Shown here: one piece after another, positions 9,374-20,615 of the stretch
Numbering within the stretch: position 1 is the first letter of the stretch
Layout: every line of letters starts with the position of its first letter
NCBI GenBank assembly: GCA_018400955.1
Contig: JAGYLH010000001.1
Span: 62,001-126,000, forward strand
From: Bacteroidales bacterium
Lineage (GTDB): Bacteria > Bacteroidota > Bacteroidia > Bacteroidales > F082
Length of the DNA stretch: 64,000 nucleotides
Reading direction: 5' to 3'
The notes under the pieces: generated by a model
Database searches by the model: none
What the model was told of the DNA's origin: nothing
The model's input: the letters and a program-made list of their open reading frames with translations, nothing else
Program-made: the position numbers and the translations under genes

Positions 9374-11257
9374 CTACAAGGGTTCGAACAAGCCCAAAAT
9401 ATTAGGATGTTGAAGGCCTGTTTTCAGAATGTGGTCGTGCATCATAAAACGTGCTTCGTCCTGGTTCCAAATATATGAACGGACTAAAAAATCGCGATGA
9501 GGCAAATCCAGGCTTGGAAGACGTGCCGTTGTGTGCAAACGATGCGACTGGCCTGGCAGCAAAACATCCGTCATTAAAGTACCTGCTTGCCAGTGTATAA
9601 GTTCATTACTAACCGGATGTCGCACCTCAAAAACCAATCTAAGCTTCCGCAAAGTGTCAATAGCTGTTACCCTGGCTGAGATCATCAGCAAATCGTTTTT
9701 TCCGTCAAGGATATGATTAGCCGATACTTCAAACAAGGATCCATAGATACGATTCTTATCAAACATTTGCTCATTATCATCAGATTTCTCCATATTTCCA
9801 TAAAATAATTGCTCATTTTCAAGCAATAGTGCAGCACCTTCTTCAGGCCTTTTTGATAACAAGAAATAAGCTGTGTTGAACCAATATTTGTCTTTTAAAA
9901 TATAAGGATAGAAATCACGGGCCACTTCAACCCAATCAAGTGAGGCATAATCGGCCCAACTGAAAGCCAGAAAAGGATACCGATCAGATTGTTGATCCAG
10001 CAAGGCAAACATTTCTGAGGGGCGTTGTTCTTTTGAAAAATAAGAAACATGCCCCTCGCCTGCCCGATCCATATAAAAGGCAGGCATTTCAGGCCTTGCT
10101 GTGCGCACAACCACAAACAAACTATCGCCAAAAGCTGACCGGTCGATGGCTGTTTCTATGGCTATCTGGTCGAAACCCTGTTTGTACATTTGTTCATAAT
10201 GTTTACGGTCTTCAATTAAGGTGTAAATACCAGCAATTAAAATTATAGTTACAATCAGGGTGTTGTATTTATAGGATAGTGGCCTCGCGAATGAGGCAAC
10301 TGCCATCAATACAAAAGGAAAACTAAAATAGAGCGTACTGAATTGAATGATTGGGCTGCGATAAAGCGAATAGAGGTATGCTGTGGAAAATGTTATCAAA
10401 AACCAGATTATGGACAGCACGCGAAACTTATTTGATAATAAACTATTCATGCTATTTCTGGAGAATGTGAAAGCCAGTACCAAAAACGAGAAAAGCATGA
10501 AAACCCAGCTAAAATGAAACACATATTGCATGAAACGCCATGCAAAATCAACGTCGGGTGCTGCCAACCAGCCCCCGATAGTCCCGTCGCGAAGCTGGTG
10601 CCAGAAAACAGGAATGTGCGGCGAATAAAGCACAATGGCAAAAATCCCAGAAAGCAAGTAGGGCTTTCGTTTAGAATTGTTGATTAAGAAAAAGCCACTT
10701 AAATAAACCAATCCGGCCATAAAAAGCGTAAAGGCATGCATCAATGCAGCAAATACCAGAAAAAGGGAGAAAACCAACCATTTCCACCGCTTGCTTGTGT
10801 TTGCATGAACAATCAAGGTCCATATCCAAACAAGCAATAATACGGCAAACAAACCGGCAGCATAGGGCCTGGCTAATTGGCTGTAAAAAACAAAAAATTG
10901 CATCACAGTTACCCATGAGGCTGCAATAAGGGCAGATGTTTCATTAAACCACCTTTTACCAATACGATAAACCAGAAAAACAGACAAAATCCCCATGACG
11001 GCAAAAGGCAGTTTCACCCAATACTCATTAAAGCTTACCAACTTTACCCAATAAAATAAAAAAACCTGAACGCCAGCCGGGTGCGAATCATTTTCCATTA
11101 CACCGAGGCGCACCAATTCGGCAAATGACTCATAATGTGTACGCAAAAGGGCACTGAATTCGTCGTACATAAACGGTAAATCAGCAAAAGACCAAAGTCG
11201 CAGCAAGGAAGCAGCAAGCATCAAAAGTAAAACGGGGATATACTTTTTATAGGCCAT
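9374..11257 (-). CDS. GT-C fold membrane glycosyltransferase (family 39-like)
   Basis: Protein of 627 residues with a hydrophobic N-terminal half (about ten helices up to residue 350) and a soluble C-terminal half. The first extracytoplasmic loop carries Asp-Glu in FMYDEFSALLRTHYES, and DSHPAGVQ follows, as in polyprenol-phosphate-dependent GT-C enzymes (ArnT/PMT-2, GT39). Later RPYAAGLFAVLLL resembles the second conserved loop. Such enzymes transfer sugars outside the cytoplasmic membrane to lipids or proteins; acceptor unknown. It lies between pyrH (30 bp upstream) and frr, splitting a pair that is often adjacent. Confidence 0.8.
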   Translation of the reverse strand: MAYKKYIPVLLLMLAASLLRLWSFADLPFMYDEFSALLRTHYESFAELVRLGVMENDSHPAGVQVFLFYWVKLVSFNEYWVKLPFAVMGILSVFLVYRIGKRWFNETSALIAASWVTVMQFFVFYSQLARPYAAGLFAVLLLVWIWTLIVHANTSKRWKWLVFSLFLVFAALMHAFTLFMAGLVYLSGFFLINNSKRKPYLLSGIFAIVLYSPHIPVFWHQLRDGTIGGWLAAPDVDFAWRFMQYVFHFSWVFMLFSFLVLAFTFSRNSMNSLLSNKFRVLSIIWFLITFSTAYLYSLYRSPIIQFSTLYFSFPFVLMAVASFARPLSYKYNTLIVTIILIAGIYTLIEDRKHYEQMYKQGFDQIAIETAIDRSAFGDSLFVVVRTARPEMPAFYMDRAGEGHVSYFSKEQRPSEMFALLDQQSDRYPFLAFSWADYASLDWVEVARDFYPYILKDKYWFNTAYFLLSKRPEEGAALLLENEQLFYGNMEKSDDNEQMFDKNRIYGSLFEVSANHILDGKNDLLMISARVTAIDTLRKLRLVFEVRHPVSNELIHWQAGTLMTDVLLPGQSHRLHTTARLPSLDLPHRDFLVRSYIWNQDEARFMMHDHILKTGLQHPNILGLFEPL

Positions 11258-11287
11258 GAATCCTATCTTGGCTTTATGAATTAAAAA

Positions 11288-11995
11288 TCAAGTGCTCACA
11301 ATGGTACCAAGAGACTCTCCATTCAGCACTTTGCTGAGATTGTCTTTTTTATTCATATCAAATACCAGAATGGGCATCTTGTTTTCGCGGCAAAGTGTAA
11401 ATGCTGTTTGATCCATCACCTTGAGCCCATCGGCAATGGCCTTATCATAAGTGAGCTTATCATATTTAACGGCTGAGCTGTCTTTTTCAGGATCAGCATT
11501 GTAAATACCATCTACACGCGTGCCTTTGAGTATGATATCAGCCTGAATTTCGATTGCGCGCAATGCAGAAGCCGTATCGGTTGTGAAAAACGGATTACCG
11601 GTACCACCGGCAATGATGACTACTTCGCCCAATTCGAGCAAATCAATGGCTTTGGGGCCGCTCATTGATTCAGCAATCCTGTCGATAGGTAAGCCCGACA
11701 ACAAAGAAGCTTTTATTCCTTTTTCCTTAAGTACAGCCTGTAACGCCATGCTATTGATGGTGGTGGCCAACATCCCCATATAATCGCCTTGAACACGGTC
11801 CATTCCCTGACTTGCACCTTGCAACCCCCTGAAAATATTGCCTCCACCGATTACAATGGCCAATTGTCCTCCTGATTTCAACGCAGACACAATTTCATCG
11901 GCATAAAATGCCAGTTGCTTGGCGTCAATACCATATTGTCCATCGCCCATAAGCGATTCGCCACTAAGTTTCAATAATACCCTTTTAAATTTCAT
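11288..11995 (-). CDS. pyrH: Uridylate (UMP) kinase
   Basis: UMP kinase of the bacterial amino-acid-kinase fold, making UDP for nucleic acid and UDP-sugar synthesis. At 235 residues it is the normal size. Motifs: KRVLLKLSGESLMG at the N-terminus, GGGNIFRG for phosphate binding, DYMGMLATTINSMAL, GGTGNPFFTTDTASALRA and a C-terminal DMNKKDNLSKVL. It begins 11 bp after the patatin gene stop and precedes the GT-C gene by 30 bp, within the packed minus-strand run. Confidence 0.97.
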   Translation of the reverse strand: MKFKRVLLKLSGESLMGDGQYGIDAKQLAFYADEIVSALKSGGQLAIVIGGGNIFRGLQGASQGMDRVQGDYMGMLATTINSMALQAVLKEKGIKASLLSGLPIDRIAESMSGPKAIDLLELGEVVIIAGGTGNPFFTTDTASALRAIEIQADIILKGTRVDGIYNADPEKDSSAVKYDKLTYDKAIADGLKVMDQTAFTLCRENKMPILVFDMNKKDNLSKVLNGESLGTIVST

Positions 11996-12006
11996 GATAA
12001 ATTTTG

Positions 12007-14229
12007 CTAAAATGTATAACCTATATTAAAGTAAGTAACCAATCCTGAATTGCCGTTAGATCCCATCAGGCTAAATTCAACTGGTCCAATAAAACTATCG
12101 TATCCCATCGAAACTCCGTAACCGGTTAATAGGTTTGGAGATTGTATTGCATCGCCAATATCGTCAGTAATAATACCTATGTCCACTTTTGGTGTGATAT
12201 AAAAGCGGGGGTAAACCTCATATTGCCAGCCAATGTATGCTGCCAGGGCATGCTGTCCTGTATATTCTACGAAACGCAAACCTGTGAAAGGAAAGAACCC
12301 ATCAAAGTAATCTTTAGATGTTTGCCCTCCCAGGATAAACCAATGTTGAGGCGGTGAAAGTGTATTATTGAGTGTTGTACCAAAATTTAATCCGGTTCGT
12401 ATGGTGCTTAAGCTGCTTACAGGAATAGCATGGCCATATTTGGCAACAAGTACAAAAGGATTCGACATCAGCTCGTTGGACCAATTGTTTGTTAATGTCG
12501 AAATATATTTTGCTTTTAAACTATAGCTTAACCCGGACCGGGGAAATGATAACCTATCATAGGTATCTGAATTCCAGTCAACAAAAAGGCTAACATAAGA
12601 TGTGAAATCAGAAAAACCATCAGGATTAATTTCCTGAATGATACGACTGTATTCATATTCAATTCCTCCACGAAACTGCATGGAGTTTTTGTAGGTAAGC
12701 AGCAAATAGGCATCAACATTATTATGGCTGGCCCTGTATGACTCTATCACACGTCCCTTTTCAAACTCCCTAAAATCGAGGCGGAGGCTCGAAACCCCAA
12801 TGCCAAAACCAGGTTTGCGACCGCGATCAATCAGGTAGGAACCTGAAAAAAGTGGATTCTCGCCCAGATTGAGATCAAGAAACAGCTTGGATCCCTTAAA
12901 CAACACATTTTTAAATGAAGCATTTAGCAGCAGGGACACTTTATACTCTGTATCATAATTTACCCCTGCGCCCAATACGCCCGAACTGGCCTCCCTGGCC
13001 TCAATTACAAGGCGCGCACCATCCTGATCAGGCAGAAGATAATAGCTGATATGTTCAAAGAATCTACTACCGTATGCCTGTAAAATAGCATTTTCAAGTT
13101 GGTCAAGATTTAAATAGGTGCGTGGCTTGATATCCAATATACCTATAAGGTAGGAGCGGCTAACATCCTGCAGGCCCCTATATTCGGTAACAGAAACAAA
13201 AACAGAATCAAGTGGCTTTGCTGCAAAAGTATTGGCTTCACGCGGGGCAATCTGATTAAGCGAATCAGCCAGTTGTATGAGCTGACCCATAAACTGCCTC
13301 GCACGGTTTTCACCTCGCATGATGATGCTATCGTGTTGTGTAAAACTCATTATATCAAATGAGTTAACATCAGGCTTAATATAAATATCGGTCATTTCAA
13401 TGGCTTCGTTGCTGGCCTCCACCCGATAAAAAGTTACTACCTGATCCATAACCCTGACCATAGAATTCAGTTCATCGCGGCTGTACAATCCACTCTGAAC
13501 ATCAACACCAATAATAATATCGGCACCCATATCGACGACCTCCTGTACCGGGTAATTATTGATTACACCGCCATCAACGAGCAATTTCCCATCAATTTCA
13601 ACAGGGGTAAAAAAGCTTGGAATAGACATACTTGCCCTAATGGCGCGAGACAAAACACCTTCACGCATAACCACATTTGAACCATCTTCGAGATTGGTAC
13701 CTATACAAACAAATGGCAAGGGGAGCCTGGAAAAATCTGATTCGTGATAAACAACACTACTCAATCGGCTGAGCAACAAATCAATTAAAAAACCATTGTT
13801 GATCCCCTGCCTCATCAACACCTTGCGCCCGCGTATCGGGAAATCAATCAGGATGCGTTCGGCATTTCGCTTTTCTTCAATGGGAATATATTTTCTGGGA
13901 ATCCGGTCGTTCATCAGGGAGTTCCAATCCTGATCACCAACTATGTTCATCATCGAATCGGGATGATAGCCCATCGCATACAGCCCTCCGATGATGCTTC
14001 CCATGCTTGTCCCACCAACATAATCAAATTGCAATCCTGCTTCGTGAAACACTTTTAAGGCCCCGATATGTGCAAAGCCTTTGGCTCCTCCTCCACTTAG
14101 AACCAAACCTAACTTGGGCCTTTTAGTCTCATTTTGTGGGACCTGAGCAAACATGTAAATGGGCAAACAAAACAGCAATACCAATCCAACAACTATGTTT
14201 TGAGGTAAAATGTTTTTGGATTTATCCAT
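12007..14229 (-). CDS. Patatin-like phospholipase with outer-membrane barrel (type Vd-like)
   Basis: Protein of 740 residues. A hydrophobic signal-like segment occupies about residues 10-29. The patatin domain (about 38-330) has the oxyanion loop SGGGAKG (45-51), the nucleophile Ser75 in GGTSMGS and the catalytic Asp219 in VDGG. A POTRA-like region (about 345-410) leads to a beta-barrel of the BamA/surface-antigen type ending in aromatic residues (NIGYTF). This is the PlpD/RssA-like architecture: an esterase or phospholipase tethered to or passed through an outer-membrane pore. Substrate unknown. It follows a lipoprotein gene by 15 bp and precedes pyrH by 11 bp. Confidence 0.9.
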   Translation of the reverse strand: MDKSKNILPQNIVVGLVLLFCLPIYMFAQVPQNETKRPKLGLVLSGGGAKGFAHIGALKVFHEAGLQFDYVGGTSMGSIIGGLYAMGYHPDSMMNIVGDQDWNSLMNDRIPRKYIPIEEKRNAERILIDFPIRGRKVLMRQGINNGFLIDLLLSRLSSVVYHESDFSRLPLPFVCIGTNLEDGSNVVMREGVLSRAIRASMSIPSFFTPVEIDGKLLVDGGVINNYPVQEVVDMGADIIIGVDVQSGLYSRDELNSMVRVMDQVVTFYRVEASNEAIEMTDIYIKPDVNSFDIMSFTQHDSIIMRGENRARQFMGQLIQLADSLNQIAPREANTFAAKPLDSVFVSVTEYRGLQDVSRSYLIGILDIKPRTYLNLDQLENAILQAYGSRFFEHISYYLLPDQDGARLVIEAREASSGVLGAGVNYDTEYKVSLLLNASFKNVLFKGSKLFLDLNLGENPLFSGSYLIDRGRKPGFGIGVSSLRLDFREFEKGRVIESYRASHNNVDAYLLLTYKNSMQFRGGIEYEYSRIIQEINPDGFSDFTSYVSLFVDWNSDTYDRLSFPRSGLSYSLKAKYISTLTNNWSNELMSNPFVLVAKYGHAIPVSSLSTIRTGLNFGTTLNNTLSPPQHWFILGGQTSKDYFDGFFPFTGLRFVEYTGQHALAAYIGWQYEVYPRFYITPKVDIGIITDDIGDAIQSPNLLTGYGVSMGYDSFIGPVEFSLMGSNGNSGLVTYFNIGYTF

Positions 14230-14244
14230 TACAATATAAACAAA

Positions 14245-14676
14245 TTAAGGGAACTTGGATTCAAAGTCATCATATTCAATATCTAGCTTTCTAAAGCCAA
14301 CAAAGTAATTGAAAATATCATCATAGTTGTTATTGTTCATGATAACCATATAGGATAAATCACCGGAAAGCCCAATCGTATCAATGGATCTGATAGATTT
14401 GAGCGAATCATTTTGCTTGATAAACAGATTGGCTTTACCATCACCTCTTTTTTCAAGCTCCCACACACCGTTATCTGCAAATGTAATTTCAGCAACCTTA
14501 TCACCTGGTGTGGACAAATTAAAGACAATCAGGAATTCGTCAGGTGGGTTTTCGATAGGTTGGTTATAAGGCAAAACTGGAATATCAGGCCCTTCCCCAT
14601 TGTTTTTATAGCAACTACTGGCTTGGGTTAACCCAATTACCAATATGCTGAGTGCGATCTGGCGTAGTGTTTTCAT
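14245..14676 (-). CDS. Small putative lipoprotein, function unknown
   Basis: Protein of 143 residues with an N-terminal signal (MKTLRQIALSILVIGLTQ) ending in ASSC, an acceptable lipobox with Cys22. The mature part, with PDEFLIVFNLSTPGD and TFADNGVWELEKRGDG, looks like a single beta-rich domain. I do not recognise the family. It lies between secA (19 bp upstream) and the patatin gene (15 bp downstream), so it is likely in the same transcript, and a link to the outer-membrane esterase is a guess from position only. Confidence 0.7.
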   Translation of the reverse strand: MKTLRQIALSILVIGLTQASSCYKNNGEGPDIPVLPYNQPIENPPDEFLIVFNLSTPGDKVAEITFADNGVWELEKRGDGKANLFIKQNDSLKSIRSIDTIGLSGDLSYMVIMNNNNYDDIFNYFVGFRKLDIEYDDFESKFP

Positions 14677-14695
14677 ACCACTAAATTACATCTAT

Positions 14696-17998
<3,303 letters not shown>

Positions 17999-18097
17999 AA
18001 GGTGTTTTCAGTATTTTTTTTTACAGTATCAAACATCATACCCCGAAAAATGCTGTCAGTAAAATAATGACCTGAAATCAAATTCCGGAATATGCTA

Positions 18098-18105
18098 CAA
18101 AAGTA
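18098..18105 (-). promoter_or_regulatory. Bacteroidota -7 element upstream of secA
   Basis: On the minus strand the bases read TACTTTTG, an exact TAnnTTTG, 100 bp before the secA ATG. No TTTG at the -33 position. It may drive the whole secA to frr run. Confidence 0.45.
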
Positions 18106-18192
18106 AGGCAAAATATGAAAGGCAGTAATTAACGAATCGTCAATTCTGCCTTTACACACGCTTCTAAACGTTTTTAAAAAAAAAGTTTTAGC

Positions 18193-19392
18193 TTAGTTTG
18201 TTTTACCTGGATAAACCAATAATGCTTGGGCCAGAGCTTCCATTGATTTAGATAAATCATTTACATTCAAAACATAACTGATTCTCACTTCATCTTTACC
18301 GCGTCCAGGTGTGGAATAAAAGCCACTTGCCGGGGCCAACATAACAGTTTGCATTTCATGTTCGAAGGAGTCGAGCAGCCATTGGCAAAATTTGTCGGAA
18401 TCGTCAATGGGCAGCTTGGCTACCACATAAAAGGCACCTTTGGGTTCGGGGCAGAAAGCTCCCGGTATATTGTTGATGGCTTTGACAACCACATCACGAC
18501 GGGCGAGGTACTCATTAAGTACTTCAACAAAATAGGAATCAGGTGTGTTGATGGCTGCTTCGGCCACTACTTGCCCCAGGCTTGGAGGGCTGAGCCTGGC
18601 CTGTGCAAACTTCAGGGCTGTTTTCATCAACTCCTTATTCTTCGATATCATACAGCCAATACGCACTCCGCAAGCACTATAACGCTTTGATACACTATCA
18701 ATAAGGATTACATTATTTTCGATGCCCTCAAGGTGCATGCAAGAATAATGCTTAATGCCATCATAGCAAAACTCTCGATATACCTCATCGGCAATCAGGT
18801 AAAGGTCATGTTTCAAGACCAATTGGCGTAAGGTTTCCAACTCCTCTTTGGAGTATAAATAACCAGTTGGATTGTTGGGGTTACAAACCAGAATGGCCTT
18901 GGTTTTGGGGGTTATAGACTTTTCAAACTCAGCAATGGGAGGCAAAGCAAAACCTGTTTCTATGGAAGAATAAATGGGCTTTACGCGCACCCCGGCATTG
19001 ATGGCAAAACCATTGTAATTGGCATAAAAGGGTTCGGGGATGATTACCTCATCATCAGGATCCATTATACTTTGAAAAGCAAACAAAATGGCTTCAGAGG
19101 CTCCGGCCCCTACAATGATGTCGTCAGCAGTGATGTGAATATTATGCTTCTTGTAGTATTCAGCCAATTTTTTTCGGTAAGAAGGAATACCTGCTGAGTG
19201 GCTGTATTCGATTACTTTATCAGAAAAATTATGCAGTGCCTCCAATGCTACGTCAGGTGTTTGAATATCGGGTTGACCAATATTCAAGTGATAAACTTTA
19301 ACGCCACGTTGCTTGGCTGCTTCGGCATAAGGAACAAGTTTTCGGATGGGTGATTCGGGCATCATACGCCCTTTTGCTGAAATTTTTGGCAT
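18193..19392 (-). CDS. PLP-dependent class I/II aminotransferase
   Basis: Fold-type I aminotransferase of 399 residues. The chosen start gives MPKISAKGRMMPESPIRKLVP. The 19-residue upstream extension overlaps a terminator hairpin and is rejected. Features: NIGQPDIQTPD at the N-terminus, GAGASEAILFAF for phosphate binding, CNPNNPTGYLYSKEEL, LIADEVYREFCYDG with the PLP-binding Asp, the Schiff-base Lys in DSVSKRYSACGVRIG, and RISYVLN near the end. It belongs to the aspartate/aromatic aminotransferase group common in Bacteroidota. Amino acid specificity cannot be stated. Confidence 0.9.
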   Translation of the reverse strand: MPKISAKGRMMPESPIRKLVPYAEAAKQRGVKVYHLNIGQPDIQTPDVALEALHNFSDKVIEYSHSAGIPSYRKKLAEYYKKHNIHITADDIIVGAGASEAILFAFQSIMDPDDEVIIPEPFYANYNGFAINAGVRVKPIYSSIETGFALPPIAEFEKSITPKTKAILVCNPNNPTGYLYSKEELETLRQLVLKHDLYLIADEVYREFCYDGIKHYSCMHLEGIENNVILIDSVSKRYSACGVRIGCMISKNKELMKTALKFAQARLSPPSLGQVVAEAAINTPDSYFVEVLNEYLARRDVVVKAINNIPGAFCPEPKGAFYVVAKLPIDDSDKFCQWLLDSFEHEMQTVMLAPASGFYSTPGRGKDEVRISYVLNVNDLSKSMEALAQALLVYPGKTN

Positions 19393-19439
19393 CTTGAATG
19401 GGTTTTGAAAATTTGGTTTTATGAAATCAATACCGTGCA

Positions 19440-19473
19440 AAAAAGACAATTCCCGGCTTTTTAAAACCGGGAA
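19440..19473 (-). terminator. Rho-independent terminator after DUF1573 gene
   Basis: The 7-bp arms TTCCCGG (19450-19456) and CCGGGAA (19467-19473) are perfectly complementary around a 10-nt loop. Reading the minus strand, the stem is followed by TTGTCTTTTTT. It ends the DUF1573 gene transcript and lies in the gap before the aminotransferase start. Confidence 0.75.
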
Positions 19474-19498
19474 AAGTCCTTTATTAAACTTTTGTCAA

Positions 19499-19960
19499 TT
19501 ATTTTTTACCTGGATTGGCAACAAGTCCTTCATTTTTTTCGAGCAGATTGGCTTCTGGCTTTTGCACAACATTTCCGGTAATACGCAGTGCGACACTACT
19601 GTTCTTTTTGGCATTTGACATAATGATTACCGATTTATTGATCCGTCCGGCCCTCGATGTATTATAAGTTACAGTAATGCTATCCGATTCGCCGGGCAAA
19701 ATAGGCTGCCGCGGCCATGTAGGTACCGTACATCCGCATGAGGAACGTGGTCTGGATAAAATCAATGGCTCATTACCTGAATTGGTAAAAACAAACATTG
19801 AGCTACCATCGCTGCCTACGAATATTTCGCCATAGTCATGTACCGTTTTGTTAAAAGTAATTTCCGGCCCATTGGCAGCAGCGGTTTCATGGTTATCCTG
19901 CGCTGCAACATGCATAACCAAAAAGCTCATTACGACAAATAAAGTGATTATTGCTTTCAT
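19499..19960 (-). CDS. Exported DUF1573 protein
   Basis: Protein of 153 residues with a signal peptide (MKAIITLFVVMSFLVMHVAAQD) and a DUF1573 beta-sandwich: ITFNKTVHDYGEIFVGSDG, FVFTNSGNEPLILSRPRSSCGCTVPTWP and SDSITVTYNTSRAGRINKSV. The CGC motif after a proline-rich turn is the family hallmark. The domain is related to ASPM/SPD-2/Hydin immunoglobulin-like folds. No enzymatic role is known. It is monocistronic, with a terminator after it and a candidate -7 element (minus TAATTTTG, 20013-20006) before it. Confidence 0.88.
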   Translation of the reverse strand: MKAIITLFVVMSFLVMHVAAQDNHETAAANGPEITFNKTVHDYGEIFVGSDGSSMFVFTNSGNEPLILSRPRSSCGCTVPTWPRQPILPGESDSITVTYNTSRAGRINKSVIIMSNAKKNSSVALRITGNVVQKPEANLLEKNEGLVANPGKK

Positions 19961-20111
19961 GGCAAATTAAAATTTAAAATTTATTACTGCGTGAATTCAT
20001 CCTTGCAAAATTACGTATAAAACTACGCCAAACTATTATATTTTTTTAAGAAAAATGCTTCTTTCAAGACATAATTGGGCAAAATGAAGAAAAAGACATA
20101 AAATCTACCTT

Positions 20112-20459
20112 TTACCGCTCTGTATATTGCGACCATTGTGGAAATTGCAGGCCCATTGCATTTCCAGTCAATTGCAGTTTAGCCAAGGTTTCAACCAGCA
20201 TATTTTCGCTTTTCTTGCATTGCAATTGCCAGACGTCAGGTACTTTTTGGCGCAATTCCCTGTCTCCTTTCACAAAAAGATAAGCTGTTTCGGCATTTTT
20301 AAATTCAAGTAACAAACCGACAAGCTGCTTATTATTTGCAAGCAATAAGGCCACTATTTCATTTTCATTTTTACCGGCTGCTTGTTGCTCAAGGTCAAAA
20401 TGCATCAACAGCATTTTAACGACCTGTTGAAAAAGATTTTTGTTTCCTACATTATTCAT
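20112..20459 (-). CDS. Small soluble protein of unknown function
   Basis: Protein of 115 residues without signal peptide or membrane helix, mostly alpha-helical by composition (VVKMLLMHFDLEQQAAGKNENEIVALLLANN). I do not recognise a family. I keep it as a gene because a complete promoter (TTTG, 20 nt, TACATTTG) lies 33 bp before its ATG, the gap is otherwise empty, and no competing frame reads better. It is divergent from the DNA polymerase gene, with both promoters in the same 100 bp. Confidence 0.6.
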   Translation of the reverse strand: MNNVGNKNLFQQVVKMLLMHFDLEQQAAGKNENEIVALLLANNKQLVGLLLEFKNAETAYLFVKGDRELRQKVPDVWQLQCKKSENMLVETLAKLQLTGNAMGLQFPQWSQYTER

Positions 20460-20491
20460 TTTGCGAAGGTAAACTGCTTTTTGATCTGAAC

Positions 20492-20523
20492 CAAATGTAA
20501 GACCTCAAGAAGTTTTCAACAAA
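20492..20523 (-). promoter_or_regulatory. Complete Bacteroidota promoter for small unknown gene
   Basis: Minus strand: TTTG at 20523-20520, a 20-nt spacer, then TACATTTG at 20499-20492. Both elements match the consensus exactly. Start codon 33 bp downstream. Confidence 0.65.
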
Positions 20524-20549
20524 AGTCTCGCAAAAATTGGATAATACCC

Positions 20550-20557
20550 TACTTTTG
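20550..20557 (+). promoter_or_regulatory. Bacteroidota -7 element before dnaE
   Basis: TACTTTTG fits TAnnTTTG and lies 59 bp before the polymerase ATG. No clear -33 element. Confidence 0.45.
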
Positions 20558-20615
20558 TAAATTAGTCTTCTGTTTCTATTATACTCACATTCAATTATTT
20601 AATAATACTTAAGAT

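Noticed and set aside
19393-19449. N-terminal extension of the aminotransferase to 19449
   Set aside because: The extra codons lie over the terminator of the upstream gene and do not match the family start.
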